The notes: generated by a model not told the origin, from the sequence alone. DNA of 64,000 nt from Saccoglossus kowalevskii (GCF_000003605.2 NW_003120082.1:1-64000), one strand, 5' to 3'. Positions 37,401 to 51,839 are shown, counted from the stretch's first letter. Numbers and translations are program-made.

Positions 37401-40400
37401 ATGTAGAATTTTGAAATATTTCCAATCATGAAATGGTCGCCAATTACAATAAACTTCAAATGACTCTGATAGATGAGTGGTCAGGTGATACACCAGCTCC
37501 AAAAGTAAAGTTAAATCGGTCGAGGTTAGTACTTGCATGGGAGACTATCGGAGAAAAGCAGCTGGTGAGTGTTTGTTTTTGTTTTTGCAGTACGCATCTC
37601 TTTGGTCTAAGCTGTTGAAACAGCGTGAAAAGTTGTCCAAACCGATTGCAAAGTTGGTAGATTTGCGTGTTTATTTGATCTAAGTTGTTGTTATATCTAA
37701 CCCTGCTATTATAAAGTATGAAAAATGAATAAAATCCACTTGAAGCCTCCCATGTTAGCAGACTGTCATATGAGCCGGCTGTAAAATGAACAAACACACC
37801 CTGAGAATGTGAAAAGCTCTTGAAAATTCGGTGGATTTGCGTGTATATTCCCCCTTAAGTCATTTCGTAAAAAACCCCGCAGTTAAATTTAGAACAAAAA
37901 TATGTAAACGTCTAAAAATACTATTTATGTTAGTACATTGTACCACTATCCAGGCGCAAAGTGATAAACAAAGTGCATACAAAGTTGTGAAAATCCCGTG
38001 CAAAGTTGACAGATTTACATGGAAATGTTACCTATGTTGTTACATTATCGAGACCAGTAGTTGAAAGTTTGCGAAAGTGAATAAATATATCATAAAAGGC
38101 CGATGGAATCTCGTAGTGGCCCTCGAAGGATGTAGAATTTTGAAATATTTCCAAACATGAAATGGTCGCCAATTACAATAAATTTCAAATGACTCTGATA
38201 GATGAGTGGTCAGGTGATACACCAGTTCCAAAAATAAATGTAAATCAGTCGAGATTAGTACTTGCATGGGAGACTACCGGAGAAAAGCAGCCGGTGAGTG
38301 TTTTTTTTTTTTTTTGCAGTCTGCATCTCTTTAGTCTAAGCTGTTGAAACAGCGTGCAAAGTTGTCCAAACCGATTGCAAAGTTGGTAGATTTGCGTGTT
38401 TATTTGATCTAAGTTGTTGTTATATCTAACCCTGCTGTTATAAAGTATGAAAAATGAATAAAATCCATTTGAAGCCTCCCATGTTAGCAGACTGTCATAT
38501 GAGATGGCTGTATAATGGACAAACACACCCTGAGAATGTGAAAAGCTCGTGAAAATTCTGTGGATTAGAGTGTATATTCTCTCCTAAGTCATTTCGTATA
38601 CAACCCCGCAGTTAAATTTAGAACAAACATATGTAAAAGTCTAAAAATACTATTTATGTTAGTACATTGTACCACTATCCAGGCGCAAAGTGATTAACAA
38701 AGTGCATACAAAGGTGTAAAAATCCCGTGCAAAGTTGACAGATTTACATGGAAATGTTACCTATGTTGTTACATTATCGAGACAAGTAGTCAAAAGTTTG
38801 CGAAAGTTAATAAATATATCATAAAAGGCCGATGGAATATCGTAGTGGCCCTCGAAGGATGTAGAATTTTGAAATATTTCCAAACATGAAATGGTCGCCA
38901 ATTACAATAAATTTCAAATGACTCTGATAGATGAGTGTTCAGGTGAGTGGTCAGGTCAGGTCAGGTCACCAGTTCCAAAAGTAAAGTTAAATCGGTCGAG
39001 ATTAGTACTTGCATGGGAGACTATCGGAAAAAAGCAGCCGGTGAGTTTTTGTTTTTGTTTTTGCAGTCTGCATCTCTTTGGTCTAAGCTGTTGAAACAGC
39101 GTGCAAAGTTGTCCAAACCGATTTCAAAGTTGGTAGATTTGCGTGTTTATTTGATCTAAGTTGTTGTTATATCTAACCCTGCTGTTATAAAGTATGAAAA
39201 ATGAATAAAATCCATTTGAAGCCTCCCATGTTAGCAGACTGTCATATGAGCCGGCTGTAAAATGAACAAACACACCCTGAGAATGTGAAAAGCTCTTGAA
39301 AATTCGGTGGATTTGCTTGTATATTCCCCCCTAAGTCATTTCGTAAAGAACCCCGCAGTTAAATTTAGAACAAAAATATGTAAAAGTCTAAAAATACTAT
39401 TTATGTTAGTACATTGTACCACTGCCCAGGCGCAAAGTGATTAACAAAGTGCATACAAAGTTGTGAAAATCCCGTGCAAAGTTGACAGATTTACATGGAA
39501 ATGTTACCTATGTTGTTACATTATCGAGACCAGTAGTTAAAAGTTTGCGAAAGTGAATAAATATATCATAAAAGGCCGATGTAATCTCGTCGTGGCCCTC
39601 GAAGGATGTAGAATTTTGAAATATTTCCAAATATGAAATGGTCGCCAATTACAATAAATTTCAAATGACTCTGATAGATGAGTGGTCAGGTGGTGCACCA
39701 GTTCCAAAAGTAAAGTTAAATCGGTCTAGGTTAGTACTTGCATGGGAGTCTATCGGAGAAAAGCAGCCGGTGAGTTTTTGTTTTTGCAGTCTGCATCTCT
39801 TTGGTCTAAGCTGTTGAAACAGCGTGCAAAGTTGTCCAAACCGATTGCAAAGTTGGTAGATTTGCGTGTTTATTTGATCTAAGTTGCTATTTTATCTAAC
39901 CCTGCTGTTATAAAGTATGAAAAATGAATAAAATCCATTTGAAGCCTCCCATGTTAGCAGACTGTCATATGAGCCGGCTGTATAATGGACAAACACACCC
40001 TGAGAATGTGAAAAGCTCTTGAAAATTCGGTGGATTTGCGTGTATATTCCCCCCTAAGTCATTTCGTAAAGAACCCCGCAGTTAAATTTAGAACAAAAAT
40101 ATGTAAAAGTCTAAAAATACTATTTATGTTAGTACATTGTACCACTATCCAGGCGCAAAGTGATTAACAAAGTGCATACAAAGTTGTGAAAATCTCGTGC
40201 AAAGTTGACAGATTTGCATGGAAATGTTACCTATGTTGTTACATTATCGAGACCAGTAGTTGAAAGTTTGCGAAAGTGAATAAATATATCATAAAAGGCC
40301 AATGGAATTTCGTAGTGGCCCTCGAAGGATGTAGAATTTTGAAATATTTCCAAACATGAAATGGTCGCCAATTACAATAAATTTCAAATGACTCTGATAG

Positions 40401-41050
40401 ATGAGTGGTCAGGTGATACACCAGTTCCAAAAGTAAAGTTAAATCGGTCGAGGTTAGTACTTGCAAGGGAGACTACCGGAGAAAAGCAGCCGGTGAGCTT
40501 TTTTTTGCAGTCTGCATCTCTTTGGTCTAAGCTGTTGAAACAGCGTGCAAAGTTGTCCAAACCGATTTCAAAGTTGGTAGATTTTGCGTGTTTATTTGAT
40601 CGTAGTTGTTGTTATATCTAACCCTGCTGTTATAAAGTATGAAAAATGAATAAAATCCATTCAAAGCCTCCCATGTTAGCAGACTGTCATATGAGCCGGC
40701 TGTAAAATGAACAAACACACCCTGAGAATGTGAAAAGCTCTTGAAAATTCGGTGGATTTGCGTGTATATTCCTCCCTAAGTCATTTCGTAAAGAACCCCG
40801 CAGTTAAATTTAGAACAAAAATATGTAAAAGTCTAAAAATACTATTTATGTTAGTACATTGTACCACTGCCCAGGCGCAAAGTGATTAACAAAGTGCATA
40901 CAAAGTTGTGATAATCCCGTGCAAAGTTGACAGATTTACATGGAAATGTTACCTATGTTGTTACATTATCGGGACCAGTATTTAAAAGTTTGCGAAAGTG
41001 AATAAATATATCATAAAAGGCCGATGGAATCTCATAGTGGCCCTCGAAGG
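37401..41050 (+). repeat. Gamma-subfamily block with the longest monomer (747 bp)
   Basis: Monomers at 37401, 38130, 38859, 39606 and 40329. They carry GACTCTGATAG and, in most, the G-interrupted or long T-tract. The 38859 copy is 747 bp because of an 18-bp gain around a TCAGG expansion. The 39606 and 40329 copies drift toward general type in T-tract length (723 and 722 bp). Confidence 0.85.
38936..38970 (+). repeat. Local TCAGG expansion unique to one monomer
   Basis: Where other monomers read GAGTGGTCAGGTGATACACCAG, this copy reads GAGTGTTCAGGTGAGTGG, then three TCAGG units (38951-38965), then TCACCAG. The net gain is 18 bp against its neighbours. It looks like a short duplication of GTGAGTGGTCAGG followed by slippage; no other monomer in the window shows it. 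Confidence 0.85.
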
Positions 41051-44000
41051 ATGTAGAATTTTGAAATATTTCCAAACATGAAATGGTCGCCAATTAAAAT
41101 AAATTTCAAATGTCTCTGACAGATGAGTGGTCAGGTGATACACCAGTTCCAAAAGTAAAATTAACTCGGTCGAGGTTAGTACTTGCATGGGAGACTATCG
41201 GAGAAAAGCAGCCGGTGAGTGTTTTTTTTGCAGTCTGCAAAACTTTGGTCTAAGCTGTTGAAACAGCGTGCAAAGTTGTCCAAACCGATTTCAAATTTGG
41301 TAGATTTGCGTGTTTATTTGATCTAAGTTGTTGTTATATCTAACCCTGCTGTTATAAAGTATGAAAAAATGAATAAAATCCATTCGAAGCCTCCCATGTT
41401 AGCAGACTGTCATATGAGCCGGCTGTAAAATGAACAAACACACCCTGAGAATGTGAAAAGCTCTTGAAAATTCGGTGGATTTGCGTGTATATTCCCCCCT
41501 AAGTCATTTCGTAAAGAACCCCGCAGTTAAATTTAGAACAAAAATATGTAAGAGTATAAAAAATACTATTTATGTTAGTACATTGTACCACTGCCCAGGC
41601 GCAAAGTGATTAACAAAGTGCATACAAAGTTGTGAAAATCCCGTGCAAAGTTGACAGATTACATGGCAAATGTTACCTATGTTGTTACATTTATCGAGAC
41701 CAGTAGTTAAAAGTTTGCGAAAGTGAATAAATATATCATAAAAGGCCGATGGAATCTCGTAGTGGCCCTCGAAGGATGTAGAATTTTGAAATATTTCCAA
41801 ACATGAAATGGTCGCCAATTACAACAAATTTCAAATGCCTCTGATAGATGAGTGGTCAGGTGATACTCTAGTTCCAAAAGTAAAGTTAAATCGGTCGAGG
41901 TTAGTACTTGCATTGGAGACTACCGGAGAAAACCAGCCGGTAAGTTTTTTTTGCAGTCTAAGCTGTTGAAACAGCGTGCAAAGTTGTCCAAACCGATTTC
42001 AAATTTGGTAGATTTGCGTGTTTATTTGATCTAAGTTGTTGTTATATCTAACCCTGCTGTTATAAAGTATGAAAAATGAATAAAATCCATTTGAAGCCAC
42101 CCATGTTAGCAGACTGTCATATGAGCCGGCTGTAAAATGAACAAACACACCTTGAGAATGTGAAAAGCTCTTGAAAATTCGGTTGATTTGCGTGTATATT
42201 CCCCCCTAAGTCATTTCGTAAAGAACCCCGCAGTTAAATTTAGAACAAAAATATGTAAAAGTCAAAAAATACTATTTATGTTAGTACATTGTACCACTGC
42301 CCAGTCGCAAAGTGATTAACAAAGTGCATACAAAGTTGTGAAAATCCCGTGCAAAGTTGACAGACTTACATGGAAATGTTACCTATGTTGTTACATTATC
42401 GTAACCAGTAGTTAAAAGTTTGCAAAAGTGAATAAATATATCATAAAAGGCCGATGGAATCTCGTAGTGGCCCTCGAAGGATGTAGAATTTTGAAATATT
42501 TCCAAACATGAAATGGTCGCCAATTACAATAAATTTCAAATGTCTCTGATAGATGAGTGGTCAGGTGATACACCAGTTCCAAAAGTAAAGTTTAATCGGT
42601 CGAGGTTAGTACTTGCATGTGAGACTACCGGAGAAAAGCAGCCGGTGAGGTTTTTTTTGCAGTCTGCATCTCTTTGGTCTAAGCTGTTGAAACAGCGTGC
42701 AAGGTTGTCCAAACCGATTCCAAAGTTGGTAGATTTGCGTGTTTATTTGATGTAAGTTGTTGTTATATCTAACCCTGCTGTTATAAAGTATGAAAAATGA
42801 ATAAAATCCATTCGAAGCCTCCCATGTTAGCAGACTGTCATATGAGCCGGCTGTAAAATGAACAAACACACTTTGAGAATGGGAAAAGCTCTTGAAAATT
42901 CGGTGGATTTGCGTGTATATTCCCCCATAAGTCATTTCGTAAAGAACCCCGCAGTTAAATTTTAGAACAAAAATATGTAAAAGTTTAAAAATACTATTTA
43001 TGTTAGTACATTGTACCACTGTCCAGGCGCAAAGTGATTAACAAAGTGCATACAAAGTTGTGAAAATCCCGTGCAAAGTGACAGATTTACATGGAAATGT
43101 TACCTATGTTGTTACATTTTCGAGACCAGTAGTTAAAAGTTTGCGAAAGTGAATAAATATATCATAAAAGGCCGATGGAATCTTGTAGTGGCCCTCGAAG
43201 GATGTAGAATTTTGAAATATTTCCAAACATGAAATGGTCGCCAATTACAATACATTTCAAATGTGTCTGACAGATGAGTGGTCAGGTGATACACCAGTTC
43301 CAAAAGTAAAATTAACTCGGTCGAGGTTAGTACTTGCATGGGAGACTACCGGAGAAAAGCAGCCGGTGAGTTTTTTTTTGCAGTCTGCATCTCTTTGGTC
43401 TAAGCTGTTGAAACAGCGTGCAAAGTTGTCCAAACCGATTGCAAAGTTGGTAGATTTGCATGTTTATTTGATCTAAGTTGCTGTTTTATCTAACCCTGCT
43501 GTTATAAAGTATGAAAAATGAATAAAATCCATTTGAAGCCTCCCATGTTAGCAGACTGTCATATGAGCCGGCTGTATAATGGACAAACACACCCTGAGAT
43601 TGTGAAAAGCTCTTGAAAATTAGGTGGATCTGCGTGTATATTCCCCCCTAAGTCGTTTCGTAAAGAACCCCGTAGTTAAATTTAGAACAAAAATATGTAA
43701 AAGTCTAAAAATACTATTTATGTTAGTACATTGTACCACTATCCAGGCGCAAAGTGATTAACAAAGTGCATACAAAGTTGTGAAAATCCCGTGCAAAGTT
43801 GACAGATTTACATGGAAATGTTACCTATGTTGTTACATTATCGAGACAAGTAGATACAAGTTTGCGAAAGTTAATAAATATATCATAAAAGGCCGATGGA
43901 ATATCGAAGTGGCCCTCGAAGGATGTAGAATTTTGAAATATTTCCAATCATGAATGGTCGCCAATTACAATAAATTTCAAATGACTCTGATAGATGAGTG

Positions 44001-47000
44001 GTCAGGTGATACACCTGTTCCAAAAGTAAATTTAATTCTGGTCGATGTTAGTACTTGCATGGGAGACTACCGGAGAAAAGCAGCCAGTGAGTTTTTTTTG
44101 CAGTCTGCATCTCTTTGGTCTGAGCTGTTGAAACAGCGTGCAAAGTTGTCCAAACCGATTTTAAAGTTGGTAGATTTGCGTGTTTATTTGATCTAAGTTG
44201 TTGTTATATCTAACCCTGCTGTTATAACGTATGAAAAATGAATAAAATTCATTCGAAGCCTCCCATGTTAGCAGACTGTCATATGAGCCGGCTGTAAAAT
44301 GAACAAACACACCCTAAGAATGTGAAAAGCTCTTGAAAATTAGGTGGATTTGCGTGTATATTCCCCCCTAAGTCATTTCGTAAAGAACCCCGCAGTTAAA
44401 TTTAGAACAAAAATATGTAAAAGTCAAAAAATACTATTTATGTTAGTACATTGTACCACTGCCCAGTCGCAAAGTGATTAACAAATTGCATACAAAGTTG
44501 TGAAAATCCCGTGCAAAGTTGACAGACTTACATGGAAATGTTACCTATGTTGTTACATTATCGAAACCAGTAGTTAAAAGTTTGCAAAAGTGAATAAATA
44601 TATCATAAAAGGCCGATGGAATCTCGTAGTGGCCCTCGAAGGGATGTAGAATTTTGAAATATTTCCAAACATGAAATGGTCGCCAATTACAATAAATTTC
44701 AAATGTCTCTGATAGATGAGTGGTCAGGTGATACACCAGTTCCAAAAGTAAAGTTAAATCGGTCGAGGTTAGTACTTGCATGGGAGACTACCGGAGAAAA
44801 CCAGCCGGTGAGTTTTTTTTTTGCAGTCTGCATCTCTTTGGTCTAAGCTGTTGAAACAGCGTGCAAAGTTGTCCAAACCGATTTCAAAGTTGGTAGATTT
44901 GCGTGTTTATTTGATCTAAGTTGTTTGTTATATCTAACCCTGCTGTTATAAAGTATGAAAAATGAATAAAATCCATTCGAAGCCTCCCATGTTAGCAGAC
45001 TGTCATATGAGCCGGCTGTAAAATGAACAAACACACCCTGAGAATGTGAAAAGCTCTTGAAAATTCGGTGGATTTGCGTGTATATTCCCCCCTAAGTCAT
45101 TTCGTAAAGAACCCCGCAGTTAAATTTAGAACAAAAATATGTAAAAGTCTAAAAATACTATTTATGTTAGTACATTGTACCACTGCCCAGGTGCAAAGTG
45201 ATTAACAAAGTGCATACAAAGTTGTGAAAATACCGTGCAAAGTTGACAGATTTACATGGAAATGTTTCTTATGTTGTTACATTATCGAGACCAGTAGTTA
45301 AAAGTTTGCGAAAGTGAATAAATATATCATAAAAGGCCGATGGAATCTCGTAGTGGCCCTCGAAGGATGTAGAATTTTGAAATATTTCCAAACATGAAAT
45401 GGTCGCCAATTACAATAAATTTCAAATGTCTCTGATAGATGAGTGGTCAGGTGATACACCAGTTCCAAAAGTAAAGTTAAATCGGTTGAGGTTAGTACTT
45501 GCATGGGAGACTACCGGAGAAAAGCAGCCGGTGAGTTTTTTTTTTGCAGTCTGCATCTCTTTGGTCTAAGCTGTTGAAACAGCGTGCAAAGTTGTCCAAA
45601 CTGATTTCAAAGTTGGTAGATTTGCGTGTTTATTTGATTTAAGTTGTTTTTATATCTAACCCTGCTGTTATAAAGTATGAAAAATGAATAAAATCCATTC
45701 GAAGCCTCCCATGTTAGCAGACTGTCATATGAGCCGGCTGTAAAATGAACAAACACACCCTGAGAATGTGAAAAGCTCTTGAAAATTCGGTGGATTTGCG
45801 TGTATATTCCTTCATAAGTCATTTCGTAAAGAACCCCGCAGTTAAATTTAGAAGAAAAATACGTAAAAGTCTAAAAATCCTATTTATGTTAGTACATTGT
45901 ATTACTACCCAGGCGCAAAGTGATTAACAAAGTGCATACAAAGTTGTGAAAATCCCGTGCAAAGTTGACAGATTTACATGGAAATGTTACCTATGTTGTT
46001 ACATTATCGAGACCAGTAGTTAAAAGTTTGCGAAAGTGAATAAATATATCATAAAAGGCCGATGGAATCTAGTAGTGGCCCTAGAAGAATGTAGAATTTT
46101 GAAATATTTCCAAACATGAAATGGTCGCCAATTAAAATAAATTTCAAATGTCTCTGACAGATGAGTGGTCAGGTGATACACCAGTTCCAAAAGTAAAGTT
46201 AAATTGGTCGAGGTTAGTACTTGCATAGGAGACTACCGGAGAAAAACAGCCGGTGAGTTTTTTTTTGGCTGTCTGCATCTCTTTGGTCTAAGCTGTTGAA
46301 ACAGCGTGCAAAGTTGTCCAAACCGATTTCAAAGTTGGTTGATTTGCGTGTTTATTTGATCTAAGTTGTTGTTATATCTAACCCTGCTGTTATAAAGTAT
46401 GAAAAATGAATAAAATCCATTCGAAGCCTCCCATGTTAGCAAACTGTCATATGAGCTGGCTGTAAAATGAACAAACACACCCTGAGAATGTGAAAAGCTC
46501 TTGAAAATTCGGTGGATTTGCGTGTATATCCCCCCCCAAGTCATTTCGTAAAGAACCCCGCAGTTAAATTTAGAACAAAAATATGTAAAAGTCTAAAAAT
46601 ACTATTTATGTTAGTACATTGTACCACTGCCCAGGCGCAAAGTTATTAACAAAGTGCATACAAAGTTGTGAAAATCCCGTGCAAAGTTGACAGATTTACA
46701 TGGAAATGTTACCTATGTTGTTACATTATCGAGACCAGTAGTTAAAAGTTTGCGAAAGTGAATAAATATATCATAAAAGGCCGATGAAATCTCGTAGTGG
46801 CCCTCGAAGGATGTAGAATTTTGAAATATTTCCAAACATGAAATGGTCGCCAATTACAATAAATTTCAAATGTCTCTGACAGATGAGTGGTCAGGTGATA
46901 CACCAGTTCCAAAAGTAAAGTTAAATAGGTCGAGGTTAGTACTTGCATAGGAGACTACCGGAGAAAAGCAGCCGGTGAGTTTTTTTTTGGCAGTCTGCAT

Positions 47001-50000
47001 CTCTTTGGTATAAGCTGTTGAAACAGCGTGCAAAGTTGTCCAAACCGATTTCAAAGTTGGTAGATTTGCGTGTTTATTTGATCTAAGTTGTTGTTATATC
47101 TAACCCTGCTGTTATAAAGTATGAAAAATGAATAAAATCCATTCGAAGCCTCCCATGTTAGCAGACTGTCATATGAGCCGTCTGTAAAATGAACAAACAC
47201 ACCCTGAGAATGTGAAAAGCTCTTGAAAATTCGGTGGATTTGCGTGTATATTCCCCCCTAAGTCATTTCGTAAAGAACCCCGCAGTTAAATTTAGAACAA
47301 AAAAATATGTAAAAGTCTAAAAATACTATTTATGTTAGTACATTGTACCACTGCCCAGGCGCAAAGTGATTAACAAAGTGCATACAAAGTTGTGAAAATC
47401 GCGGGCAAAGTTGACAGATTTACATGGAAATATTTCCTATGTTGTTACATTATCGAGACCAGTAGTTAAACGTTTGCGAAAGTGAATAAATATATCATAA
47501 AAGGCCGATGGAATCTCGTAGTGGCCCTCAAAGGATGTAGAATTTTGAAATATTTCCAAACATGAAATGGTCGCCAATTACAATAAAGTTCAAATGTCTC
47601 TGATAGAAGAGTGGTCAGGTGATACACCAGTTCCAAAAGTAAAGTTAAATCGGTCGAGGTTAGTACTTGCATGGGAGACTACCGGAGAAAAGCAGCCGGT
47701 GAGTTTTTATTGCAGTCTAAGCTGTTGAAACAGCGTGCAAAGTTGTCCAAACCGATTTCAAAGTTGGTAGATTTGCGTGTTTATTTGATCTAAGTTGTTG
47801 TTATATCTAACCCTGCTGTTATAAAGTAAGAAAAATGAATAAAATCCATTTGAAGCCTCCCATGTTAGCAGACTGTCATATGAGCCGGCTGTAAAATAAA
47901 CAAACACACCCTGAGAATGTGAAAAGCTCTTGAAAATTCGGTGGATTTGCGTGTATATCCCCCCCAAGTCATTTCGTAAAGAACCCTGCAGTTAAATTTA
48001 GAACAAAAATATGTAAAAAGTCTAAAAATACTATTTATGTTAGTACATTGTACCACTGCCCAGGCGCAAAGTGATTAACAAAGTGCCATACAAAGTTGTG
48101 AAAATCCCGTGCAAAGTTGACAGATTTACATGGGAAATGTACCTATGTTGTACATTATCGAGACCCAGTAAGTTAAAAGTTTGCGAAAGTGATAAATATA
48201 TCATAAAAGGCCGATGGATCTCGTAGTGGCCCTCGAAGAATGTAGAATTTTGAAATATTTCCAAACATGAAATGGTCGCCAATTAAAATAAATTTCAAAT
48301 GTCTCTGACAGATGAGTTGTCAGGTGATACACCAGTTCCAAAAGTAAAGTTAAATTGGTTGAGTTTAGTACTTGCATGGGAGACTACTGGAGAAAAGCAG
48401 CCGGTGAGTGTTTTTTTGCAGTCTGCATTTCTTTGGTCTAAGCTGTTGAAACAGCGTGCAAAGTTGTCCAAACCGATTTCAAATTTGGTAGATTTGCGTG
48501 TTTATTTGATCTAAGTTTTTGTTATATCTAACCCTGCTGTTATAAAGTATGAAAAATGAATAAAATCCATTCGAAGCCTCCCATGTTAGTAGACTGTCAT
48601 ATGAGCCGGCTGTAAAATGAACAAACACACCCTGAGAATGTGAAAAGCTCTTGAAAATTCGGTGGATTTGCGTGTATATTCCCCCCTAAGTCATTTCGTA
48701 AAGAACCCCGCAGTTAAATTTAGAACAAAAATATGTAAAAGTCTAAAAATACTATTTATATTAGTACATTGTACCACTGCCCAGGCGCAAAGTGATTAAC
48801 AAAGTGCATACAAAGTTGTGAAAATCCCGTGCAAAGTTGACAGATTTACATGGAAATGTTTCCTATGTTGTTACATTATCGAGACCAGTAGTTAAACGTT
48901 TGCGAAAGTGAATAAATATATCATAAAAGGCTGATGGAATCTCGTAGTGGCCCTCGAAGGATGTAGAATTTTGAAATATTTCCAAACATGAAATGGTCGC
49001 CAATTACAATAAATTTCAAATGTCTCTGATAGAAGAGTGGTCAGGTGATACACCAGTTCCAAAAGTAAAGTTAAATCGGTCGAGGTTAGTACTTGCATGG
49101 GAGACTACCGGAGAAAAGCAGCCGGTGAGTTTTTTTTTTTGCAGTCTGCATCTCTTTGGTCTAAGCTGTTGAAACAGCGTGCAAAGTTGTCCAAACCGAT
49201 TTCAAAGTTGGTAGATTTGCGTGTTTATTTGATCTAAGTTGTTGTTATATCTAACCCTGCTGTTATAACGTATGAAAAATGAATAAAATCCATTCGAAGC
49301 CTCCCATGTTAGCAGACTGTCATATAAGCCGGCTGTAAAATGAACAAACACACCCTGAGAATGTGAAAAGCTCTTGAAATTTCGGTGGATTTGCGTGTAT
49401 ATTCCCCCCTAAGTCATTTCGTAAAGAACCCCGCAGTTAAATTTAGAACAAAAATATGTAAAAGTCTAAAAATACTATTTATGTTAGTACATTGTACCAT
49501 TGCCCAGGCGCAAAGTGATTAACAAAGTGAATACAAAGTTGTGAAAATCCCGTGCAAAGTTGACAGATTTACATGGAACTGTTACCTATGTTGTTACATT
49601 ATCGAGACCAGTAGTTAAAAGTTTGCGAAAGTGAATAAATATATCATAAAAGGCCGATGGAATCTCGTAGTGGCCCTCGAAGGATGTAGAATTTTGAAAT
49701 ATTTCCAAACATGAAACGGTCGTCAATTACAATAAATTTCAAATGTCTTTGATAGATGAGTGGTCAGGTGATACACCTGTTCCAAAAGTAAAGTTAAATC
49801 GGTCGAGGTTAGTACTTGCATGGGAGACTACCGGAGAAAACCAGCCGGTGAGTTTTTTTTCAGTCTAAGCTGTTGAAACAGCGTGCAAAGTTGTCCAAAC
49901 CGATTTCAAAGTTGGTAGATTTGCGTGTTTATTTGATCTAAGTTGTTGTTATATCTAACCCTGCTGTTATAAAGTATGAAAAATGAATAAAATCCATTCG

Positions 50001-51111
50001 AAGCCTCCCATGTTAGCAAACTGTCATATGAGCTGGCTGTAAAATGAACAAACACACCCTGAGAATGTGAAAAGCTCTTGAAAATTCGGTGGATTTGCGT
50101 GTATATTCCCCCCTAAGTCATTTCGTAAAGAACCCCGCAGTTAAATTTAGAACAAAAATATGTAAAAGTCTAAAAATACTATTTATGTTAGTACATTGTA
50201 CCACTGCCCAGGCGCAAAGTTATTAACAAAGTGCATACAAAGTTGTGAAAATCCCGTGCAAAGTTGACAGATTTACATGGAAATGTTACCTATGTTGTTA
50301 CATTATCGAGACCAGTAGTTAAAAGTTTGCGAAAGTGAATAAATATATCATAAAAGGCCGATGGAATCTCGTAGTGGCCCTCGAAGGATGTAGAATTTTG
50401 AAATATTTCCAAACATGAAATGGTCGCCAATTACAATAAATTTCAAATGTCTCTGACAGATGAGTGGTCAGGTGATACACCAGTTCCAAAAGTAAAGTTA
50501 AATAGGTCGAGGTTAGTACTTGCATAGGAGACTACCGGAGAAAAGCAGCCGGTGAGTTTTTTTTTGGCAGTCTGCATCTCTTTGGTCTAAGCTGTTGAAA
50601 CAGCGTGCAAAGTTGTCCAAACCGATTTCAAAGTTGGTAGATTTGCGTGTTTATTTGATCTAAGTTGTTGTTATATCTAACCCTGCTGTTATAAAGTATG
50701 AAAAATGAATAAAATCCATTCGAAGCCTCCCATGTTAGCAGACTGTCATATGAGCCGGCTGTAAAATGAACAAACACCACCCTGAGAATGTGAAAAGCTC
50801 GTAAAAATTCGGTGGATTATCGTGTATATTCTCCCCTAAGTCATTTTCGTATAGAACCCCGCAGTTAAATTTAGAACAAAAATATGTAAAAGTCTAAAAG
50901 TACTATTTATGTTAGTACATTGTACCACTATCCAGGCGCAAAGTGATTAACAAAGTGCATACAAAGGTGTGAAAATCCCGTGCAAAGTTGACAGATTTAC
51001 ATGGAAATGATACCTATGTTGTTACATTATTGAGACAAGTAGTTAAAAGTTTGCGAAAGTTAATAAATATATCATAAAAGGCCGATGGAATATCGTAGTG
51101 GCCCTCGAAGG
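41051..51111 (+). repeat. General-type block, fourteen monomers
   Basis: Monomers at 41051, 41776 (short), 42481, 43202, 43923 (partly gamma, GACTCTGATAG), 44644, 45367, 46089, 46811, 47535 (short), 48240, 48961, 49684 (short) and 50388. The pair 46089+46811 shares with 49684+50388 the variants AAGTTATTAAC, TAAATAGGTCG and GCATAGGAG, about 3.6 kb apart. GTTAAACGTTTGCG and GATAGAAGAG occur in or just ahead of the copies at 47535 and 48961, and again near 58944 and 59080. A dense indel cluster lies at about 48015-48235. Confidence 0.83.
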
Positions 51112-51839
51112 ATGTAGAATTTTGAAATATTTCCAAACATGAAATGGTCGCCAATTACAATAAATTTCAAATGACTCTGATAGATGAGTGGTCAGGTGAT
51201 ACACCAGTTCCAAAAGTAAAGTTAAATCGGTCGAGGTTAGTACTTGCATGGGAGACTATCGGAGAAAAGCAGCCGGTGAGTTTTTGTTTTTGTTTTTGCA
51301 GTCTGCATCTCTTTGGTCTAAGCTGTTGAAACAGCGTGCAAAGTTGTCCAAACCGATTGCAAAGTTGGTAGATTTGCGTGTTTATTTGATCTAAGTTGCT
51401 GTTTTATCTAACCCTGCTGTTATAAAGTATGAAAAATGAATAAAATCCATTTGAAGCCTCCCATGTTAGCAGACTGTCATATGAGCCGGCTGTATAAAGG
51501 ACAAACACACCCTGAGAATGTGAAAAGCTCTTGAAAATTCGGTGGATTAGCGTGTATATTCTCCCCTAAGTCATTTCGTATAGAAACCCGCAGTTAAATT
51601 TAGAACAAAAATATGTAAAAGTCTAAAAATACTATTTATGTTAGTACATTGTACCACTATCCAGGCGCAAAGTGATTAACAAAGTGCATACAAAGTTGTG
51701 AAAATCTCGTGCAAAGTTGACAGATTTACATGGAAATGTTACCTATGTTGTTACATTATCGAGACCAGTAGTTGAAAGTTTGCGAAAGTGAATAAATATA
51801 TCATAAAAGCCGATGGAATTTCCGTAGTGGCCCTCGAAG
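51112..51839 (+). repeat. Isolated gamma-subfamily monomer (728 bp)
   Basis: Flanked by general-type monomers on both sides. It has GACTCTGATAG, GAGTTTTTGTTTTTGTTTTT, TTGCTGTTTTATC and GTATAAAGGAC, as in the blocks at 17282 and 37401. Gamma features begin in the preceding copy at about 50800 (GCTCGTAAAAATTCGG, ATTCTCCCC), so the transferred tract does not respect the chosen monomer boundary. Confidence 0.82.
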
